Of a stretch of DNA of 64,000 bases, positions 25,901 to 34,900 are shown piece after piece. Origin of the DNA: Saturnia japonica. Taxonomy: Eukaryota; Arthropoda; Insecta; Lepidoptera; Saturniidae. Within the stretch, counting starts at the first letter, position 1; each line of letters starts with the position of its first letter. A program made the position numbers and the translations under genes. The stretch lies in NCBI GenBank assembly GCA_033032175.1, contig CM065312.1:6014001-6078000 (forward strand), written 5' to 3'. The notes under the pieces were generated by a model. That model worked only from the letters and a program-made list of their open reading frames with translations, searched no databases and was not told the origin of the DNA.

Positions 25901-28900
25901 TGCCTTTCTTAAAGAAATCAGCTGGACGGGAGGCAACAAATTCTTCAAAGGCATTTTGTACTACCTCTCGGGTATTGAATTTTTTTCCCGCCAAGGAGTT
26001 ATCCAAATTCTGGAAAAATTAGTAGTCTGTAGGCGCAAGGTCTGGTGAGTAGGGCGGATGACGGAGAACTTCCAACCCCAGTTCTTGCAACTTGGAGACC
26101 GTCTGCTGTGCAGTATGAGGTCGCGCGTTGTCGTGCAGGAGCAGCGGAGACGAGCGATTGACCAATGCTGGTTGGAGATGTGCCAGCTTCTCCATCATTG
26201 TGTTCAGTTCTTCACAGTACACATCTGCAATAATGCTCACCCCGTTTGGTAAGAAGCTGTGATGAATCACACTGGCGCTAAACCACCAAAGAGTAACCGT
26301 CACTTTCCTAGGGGTAAGTTTTCGTTTAGGGCATTGTTTAGGTGCTGAACCAGGATCCAACCAACTTGCTGAGCGCTTGCGGTTATCAAACAGAATCCAT
26401 TTTTCATCGCAGGTAACAATGCGGTTCAAAATTCCTTCATTTGTGTTTCTGTTGAGCAGTGCAAGGCACGTTTCGACGCGTACTTCGCGCTGGCGATCAT
26501 TGAGTTCGTGGGGCACCCATTTGTCAAGCTTTTTTACCTTGTCAATTTGACGCAAATGGACCAATATTGTTTTGACGGTAACGTCGAAAGCTGCTGCTTA
26601 TTCAGCCGTAGATTGTGTATCATCAGCTTCCACAATCGTCTTTAATTCGTCATTGTCGACCAGAGTATTCGGACGACCGCAAGGTTAATTTTTCAGGTCG
26701 AAATTCCCAGAACGGAAGCGAGCAAACCAATAACAAGTGGTGCGTTGGTTTGTAGTGTTAGCTCCGTAAACGTCGTTGATGTTGCGTGCCGCTTGTGCCG
26801 CGTTGCTGCCACGACAGTACTCATATTCCATAATTACTCGAATTTTTAACGTATCCATGATGACAAAAAGATTGAAATGCAGTGAAAATGTAACAGTAAT
26901 TAATAAACAAATGACTACTTTTGAAAAAAGAATTCCATTTTTTTTAAATAAAATTAATTTGAAATTAGAATTCTTAGCCAAACAAAAATTATTTTGATTT
27001 GAAATGGCCAGTACTGCAGAACGGCAATGTCATAGGTACAGACCTATTATTTTAATAATCATCACTAAATATTTTTAGCCCATATAAGCAAATCGTTACT
27101 AATGAGACATGCAAAGACTAATCAGACATGCGTCCGGTACAAAGAAGATGATACAAAGAAAGCTTAAGAAACGAAAGAAACGGCAATTTCATAGGTAAAG
27201 ACCTATTATATAAGGCGTTAAATGTTTTGACATTTTTCATGTTATCTTTCTGATGGTTCACTTTTGAAAACATGTTTTTGCCAGTTTTAGGGTGTATTTC
27301 TCATATTTTATTTATGTGTTTTATATGAGTAATAAATTCATTATTAAAATGTTTTGTTTCAAGCAGAGTTACATTGTGTTTTTGGAATGTCGTGACGAGT
27401 CAATATGCCCAAATATAGTATCATTCTGGAAATTGTTGACCTAAGGGAGAGGTAAACATATAAAAATTGTATTTTACAGGACTCAGACTCTGAAACTGAA
27501 GATATGGAACAGGTGAACGCAAAGGAAGAATCACCAGTATCTGTTCCAGTAAAGGCCGAACATCCCAATGAAAAAAAAGACTCACAAGAGGAGAATTCGC
27601 TGATTGTCAAAAAGAGCAAAGAGGAGATCATGCAGGAAGTGGTAAGCGATAATTTTTTAAATCTGGTAAGGGATCTTTTGTAATAAATAAACAGCTTACT
27701 TTCGACTGGAGGTTATTGTAAAATATTTTACCACCCCATCAAGAAATTTCATTCACAACCCTGTAAGCTTTATGTCTTAAACCAAGCCTATGTCTCTATG
27801 ACCCTTGACATGTCATGTAATCTATGGACTACCCTTTATGATCTAGCGTAGTGAAGTCCTATTTCCCAGGCTGGTATTTAAAAAGAAGTTTAAACTTAAA
27901 TCTCTTAAAATAAACTACCAACTTCTTTAAAAAATAAAAACCAGATTATTTTATAGTGCTCTGACTTTTCATCACATGTCTACAATTCCGGGATTAAAAA
28001 AAAAGACTGGGATTAAATCCTCTATTTGTACCGTTGTTATTACAATCGCCATAGACTTAAAACTCGCGCTACCAGTGTAAGGCTGCTAAATTAACCGAAC
28101 AATTGAGTATATTGGGCAGCTGCCCGCCAGACATAACACACGTCTGGTCGGAGGATCCTCCCTTTTAATGTGGAGGTGGTAAATAATCGCCCCCACATAT
28201 GGTGACTCCGACGTATCATCGGACGTATAATCCACTGTATCGGAGCAGAGCTGTGTCGACCAATAGTATCGCATAAAAATCTAAGCTCCGCATCAGTGGA
28301 CATGGGTTTTAGAGGTTTATTCTAATTTCATACATATTGTATGCGGAGCAGGAAAACGGAGCGGAGAAACGAAGTCTGTACAAATAAAATGCACGGCTGC
28401 CGCTGTGCAGTGGTTCAAGCTTTGAATGTAAATATAAAAATCAGATAGAAATACCAACTTTCGATGCCTATGTCCCTATTTTACGAATCCTGAAATACTG
28501 TTCACTACCCTCTTTGAATGACTCGTCACCTCGTCTGCAACACAGCTCTGCGGCCTCGCTCCGTATCAGTGGACAGGCGACCCTAAGCTTGGTGTGCTTT
28601 TGACTGTACTTACAATTCATACTTTTCCGATTCTCCTTATATCAACTTGCATCCCCTGGGCCATCTGCCCTTGTTGTAAACTATAATGCTTTAAAATATA
28701 TTAGCACATTAAAAATATTCGAAGTTTATATATAACATAATGTATGTACGCTTAGCAGCTACTCTACGTAATTTTCTAACGCAATAGTTTATATAGTCAG
28801 AGTTTCTCAGGCACAACACGCTCTATTACGTAGTTTTTGGTCCTTTAAGTCGCGACAACCCTAATACTTGCTTATTTTTGTTAAGGCAACCCTATATATA

Positions 28901-31900
28901 TCATCGTGTTTGAAATATTATTATCTACATTTTGAATATAATTTTGTAAGGAAACTCGATGAGGGTAAATAACGAAAAAAATTATGTTTATATTTAATAA
29001 AAAAATTGCCTTTCAGAGATATGGAGTGACAACCCTATTACATGTTGTTTAATAACACATTAGATTGTATAAAAAATACATTTTATCAGGAAACTCGATG
29101 GGAGTAGGTCATCCGAAGCCGGATCATGCACTATTTACCTAATACCTAATTGTCCTTCTATAGCACTCTGACATCCGAAAATGAAATTGACCCATGAAAT
29201 CGATTATAACGTGTAATAGGACATAGGATACTTTTTAACAATTTCTTATAAAGTTTAATGTACGTTTAGCAAAGTCGGTTAATAACAGTTGTATGAAAAA
29301 TTAATAATATTCCAAGCCAATTACTTATATTAAATTACTCATGTTGTAATTTAATATCCTTACATGTATCTCCATGCAGTATAATAAGTATAGTAAGAAT
29401 AATATAAACAGATGCTTGCTGTCCGGCGGTCGCTAACGGAAATTCTGCTGGAAGTGACGGACCAGGAGATCCAAACGGTGAGCCAGGAAGAATTGGCCCG
29501 GTATACCGCCGCACAAGGTATTTGCTCTCATCTAAGCTATACACTGGCCCGCCGGTCCATATCAAGGATTTATTCACTACGAGAATCAACCGTGTACTGA
29601 CTGTAAAAAAAGCTGTGATATAATTAACTATTATTATTATGTAATGTGAAATCGGAGAAATGTGTTGTACATTTATTTATCAACGCTAATAAAGTCTTAT
29701 TTCAGATGTTGCCCGTTGACAATAGAATACATATGGTGTGTTATTAATGTTGGTTTTATTTATATGGTAAAAGCATCGCGCATCAACGCCATGAAGGCGA
29801 GCAAGTCGAAGGCACTCGCCGCTATCGCCAGCGGTCTCGGTGAGTTGCCTCTCCATATATGTTATCGCGGGAATATCTCACAAAGTTTTCCTATGTAATG
29901 TATGATTATACCCAGAATCATAAATTACATTTTATAATTAATCATGATTCTGAAATGTAATTATGATATAAATACAGAGTAAAGGGTTAGTTTTCGCTGT
30001 ATTTTTTTGTCAGATGTTTCCGTAAAAACATATACGATGGTATATATTTAGAATTTTATTTAAAAAGTATTGCATTATTTTATTAAAACCATCGTATGTG
30101 TTACAGAAAACGGTTTATTTCAGCAGAGCTACATCAAAATTATTGCTTTAGTATTGACCTAATTAGCAATACTAATGTGCAGTATTAAAATGCACTGTTT
30201 TAGTGGATATAATTGGTAAGATATGTACAGAATTTTATATGACTATTTTAATTATTAAATATGTATGTATGCAAGATGAAATGTATTTATCGATTTGATG
30301 GAATTAGATTAAAATAATATATACTATTAACTAATATGTACATATATAATACTTAATTCGAATGATTCTCTGTAAAGTTATGACGCAAAAATATGTGATG
30401 AAGTATTTTTGTTAGTTTGAGTCTGTGTGTGCAGGTCTGGGCGCGTACGAGAGTAGCAGCGGGGAGAGCAGTGATGAAGACCAACGTAAAGACGTCACAG
30501 ACCAGCAGTTGCAGGTAAACATATCAACCATGTCTCCTGCGCGTGTTTAAGCATACACACAACACAGAAATGTCTACTTTTCGCGTTTTTTTTTAATCAT
30601 CTCTCAAGGCGGCCGCGGTAAAGGATGAATTCAATTATTTTTGAAGTTTTATTGGGGCGGTTAATGTCTTCGATTCATTTTGTCATTTATGTAAATTAAA
30701 ATATAATAAATAATAAACATATCATAGTGATAAACTCATCACTGATTTTCTTTTAGTTTATCGCATTCTGGGATAAATCTATGTACATCTTCTATATAAA
30801 TAAATTTATAGAGGTGTACCGTTGTGCCCGCATCACGCAAAATCTCAGTCAAAATCAATTTCTATTTACTCTTTCGATTCTATGTCCTCGTCTAAAAAAA
30901 ATTTATCAAGAAATTAGACGAAACCTTATAAAAACAAATAGGTTACTCAAAATAATTATTCTACGCAGACGAAGTCGCGGGTACCAGCTGGTTAGTAATA
31001 AATCGCATATTCGCGACTTATTGTATTACTGAAGTTATTCTAGATTTCATTTCGGCCGTTTGTATGAAGACGTAATACTGTTTACTTTAGTCTACTGTGA
31101 CTGCTCGCCTACGTCACGCAATTGCTCGTATTTCCCGCCCCCGTTATCGTTTCTTTTTTTTTTTTTTGATCTGATCTTACTGTTAGTCTTATGTAGTCTA
31201 TCCAAAAACCGAGCCGCTGATGGCTTTCGAGCTTCACCGGGGTTTGGGACGAGCGCTTAAAGCACTTGTTAAGGAAGGAACATGTGTGTACATATGTCTT
31301 TAGTAATCTGAAATATGGCCTACACTAACTAGCGTAAAAAAGAAAAAAAAAGGTTCCTTACAGAACCTATGTCCTCCTCGCATATGGTGTGCACGTATGA
31401 ATGAATATATTGTATGTAATGATGAGTGTGGGTAGCTAAGTGATTGCAAGTGCAGTGTCCCCTGTATAACTCGCGTGGCTGCCAAACTCGAGGGTTTCAC
31501 ACCGAAGAACGGACCTAGGCTTGAGTTGCCGCGAGAGAGGGTAGGTCGCGGCGGTGGGTATGCGGGAGCTAAGTTAGCCGCCCGTCCCCTGCGGATTGAA
31601 CGTTGGTTTCATGGACGTGGGCGCGAGCACGGTCTGTTTGGAGTTCCGCGATCGTCTGTAGTATCTCGTCCCCGCCAACGTCTGTTGGAAACATAGGACG
31701 GGGTCGCGCATAAACATGTACGGCGACTATAGTAGCGATTGGGCACATCACTATTTTAAAAACACAATTAACTAGCAACACCTAGAATGTCATTTTACTG
31801 CATGGGATAAAAAAAAACGCATTATAGAAGTTTTCCGCCTGGCGTGTATAGTAAAGAATATTATTTCTTTCAAAATGTGCAGTGTGTATGGCAATCCAAG

Positions 31901-34900
31901 CGGAGGAGCGCGGCCTAACAGTTCCCCGTCACGAATCGTGAGCATGGGACAGTGTTAGTTGAGACTATTATAGTTCATGCATATATATGTACACTCCTAC
32001 GTAAACAACCGAGTAATCGATTGACGCAAATAGAATGGACGGTTTTGTACGAGAATGTGATTGATTTAATCATTATAAATTTTAATAAATATAGTATTTG
32101 CCAACAATTTAGAAATATGTGTAATATACAGTTTAATATGGATTTTAGTAACCATCTAGCTATGCTCGTGGCTCCGCTCGCGTGGACTACTGAATGCCGT
32201 CGATAGGGCACGCGTGAACCGTATTACCCTCCTAGCTATTTTAAAGATAAAACTGCTTATTTTGAGTGATCCTAAAAACATAGATATATGCTCTTTTAAA
32301 CTCTTTAGTAGGTCTTTTTAATTTCTACAATTATTTAGTACATTAATTTGATATATCTCTTACGGATTACTCAACGTAAGCCATTTAAGCGCCCGAATGG
32401 ATTCACTATTACCAGTTCTTTTTTATTTGCACGGAACCCTAATTCTTTATCTAAAATAAAATAGCCTAAGTTAGTCAGCTATTTTTGCCATTGAAAGTCC
32501 CGTCAAAATCGGTCCAACCGTTTTGGAGATTACCCCGAACAAACAGACAGACAACTCAAAATTTAAAAAATGGGTTTTTTGTTAAAGGTGTCGTATATAC
32601 TTTCAACTTTGATTGAGGTGTTTCAAAGGAGTATTTTTCATAACAATGAAAATAAATTTTTCACTCAAAAACACTGTCAGAACAGCGCATTATAAAGTAT
32701 AGTGTATTTTTGGTTTCGCAATTATAAATTAAAAATGGCGTTTTTTGTCATTAAGCTTTGCAAAACTCCTTCCTAAAAAAAGATACGAATAAGAAGAAGA
32801 TTACATTCAATATGTAAGTATTGTGATTCCATATAAATCACTTGAATTCATTTATACAAATTGTAGCTGTGCCCCAAGGTTTTACCCGTGTTAGGTTTAT
32901 TAGGTTTAGCTAATGCCCTCTTGGGAGGTGGATTTGTTGTACACCCACAACCATCGATTCAACTTGGAAGTGGAGATATCATTTAAATCGAACTCCGGTA
33001 CCTATAAAAAGTCCCTACCAATGAGGAAATGAGCGGTTATTAGAACTTCAAACTCGTTTAGATAACTGAATAAAGAACATAAGGGTCTTGAATAGGTTAC
33101 AGCTTCAAAGCGAGTAAAAAGGTTACCGAGTTCCTAAAATGAACCTTCCTGTGATTGTGTAGATTAGATTATTGTTGTATTGGGACTTGGCAAATTAGAT
33201 TTCCTAGATGTCCGAGAAAAATATGTATATGCGTACTTGTATGGTATTTTTTTTACTCTACTAGACAGTAATAGAATTCGATTGATACGGTTTATTTGTG
33301 ACTACCAGGACATAATAAGGCGTAAGCGACAGGAGTTTGAACGCACGGCGCGGGATATTGAAGCCGAGGTAAGACGAGCTGAAGCCAAGGAGACGGAAGA
33401 TGCCACCACACCGGTTAGCACTACTCCTGAAAGACCAAGAAGACTACGTCAGTATATAAATATTACATACAAGCATCAGTAGATATAGGATTTTATTTTA
33501 AGAGCTTGAGAACTTCAAATTGAAATAAAACATCAAAAAATTGGTGGAACGTTTTTACCAATATGATTCTTTCTAAGTAAATTCAGTGTCATTTATGATT
33601 AGAAAATAATTTCTGGTATGTGACTAACAAGACTTAATCGTTTCGAAGCACACCCGGTCAGTCCAATTTTTGATCAGTTTTTCCAATAATTGTGGCCTAA
33701 TTTCATCAATGGCTCGCTCAATATTGTCCTCCAATACTTCTAAAAATGATGGTTTGTCAGTATATTTCACGTTTCAAACCTTTTTTTTTTAACGTGAGGA
33801 AATCCGTCTTAGGTACACACCCGCCCGGGGGGGATGAGTGGTTATGTGAGACTCTACTTACTAAAACTCCCGGTGTACCTCCGCCGCCGTAGTGGTGCGA
33901 AGCGGGTTCGCGATTGCATTCAACCACGTCGCCCGGCAGCCGGCCCAGCTTCTTCTGCCGGGCCACCGCAAAAGGGAGACAGTTCAGTACAACACTAACT
34001 GCCTCCCACATCCGCCGAACCTGTACAATGGAAAAACGGGCTCCCCGACCCACAAACCAGAGGTCTCCTCCAACCACCGCGGTCAGAGCATGGCGCTGGC
34101 TCTCTCACGCACCACACTCCGACAGATTGTGCTGCGCAGTATCATATCATTGACAGCACCCCACTCATGACACGCGGTGGTCGGCTCCCTCCGTGCTTTC
34201 TGGTGCAGGTACCATCCGAAACAACCATGTTCGGACAGCACCTGCACCTGTCGAAACGTGAGGGAGCCACGCTCCCTCTTGCACCACTCTCTTAGGACCG
34301 GGCGGACGGCGTCTATGGTATACCTACCATACCGCGAGTCCGCCAGGTCCTCCCCCATCTCCCAATCACTCTCTCCTTCAAGGCACTCCGCATATTTGCT
34401 ACCTCCGTGGGAGCTGGAGGCTCCCTTCATTCCCTCCTCGCCGCCGTGTCGCTGTACACGGCGACGAGCACCTCCGCCTCCAACTCCCACGGCGGGGAGC
34501 CGACGAGCACAAAGGTCGCCCCCGCGGACACCGACCTGTATCCGCGGATAACCCTCATTTGGCATTCAGGTCGCCAAGCTGGACAATGGAAAGAGGTGAT
34601 AGCCGCCTCACCGCCAGCCCCAAGGAGTCGAGATAAGCCTCGAACTCCACTAGGACCCGATTTGTAGAGAAGTACACCCCTTATAATGGCGTACCCTCCT
34701 CAGTCGGCCGCCACGAACCCAGCTCCCCTCTCTTTAACGGAGAGGGTATTTTGGGACTATAAATTGCCACGGAGCCGTCCAGGACGGGAACGTGGTGTGG
34801 CTCCGCGGCCACCGCAACACTGATGATCCACTGCGCCACTGACTGCACATATAAATCTTGTGCAGTGGCGGAGTGGTTCAAATTCCCCTAAAGGTAGCTG

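Noticed and set aside
33370..33376. GTAAGA as exon 10 donor of PNISR
   Set aside because: It is a strong donor by sequence but in phase 0, whereas exon 11 needs phase 1. The CTAC|GTCAGT donor keeps the frame. It could still be used in an alternative transcript.
34177..34667. Long plus-strand frames across the GC-rich island
   Set aside because: Shadows of the R1-type LINE, which reads meaningfully only on the minus strand.
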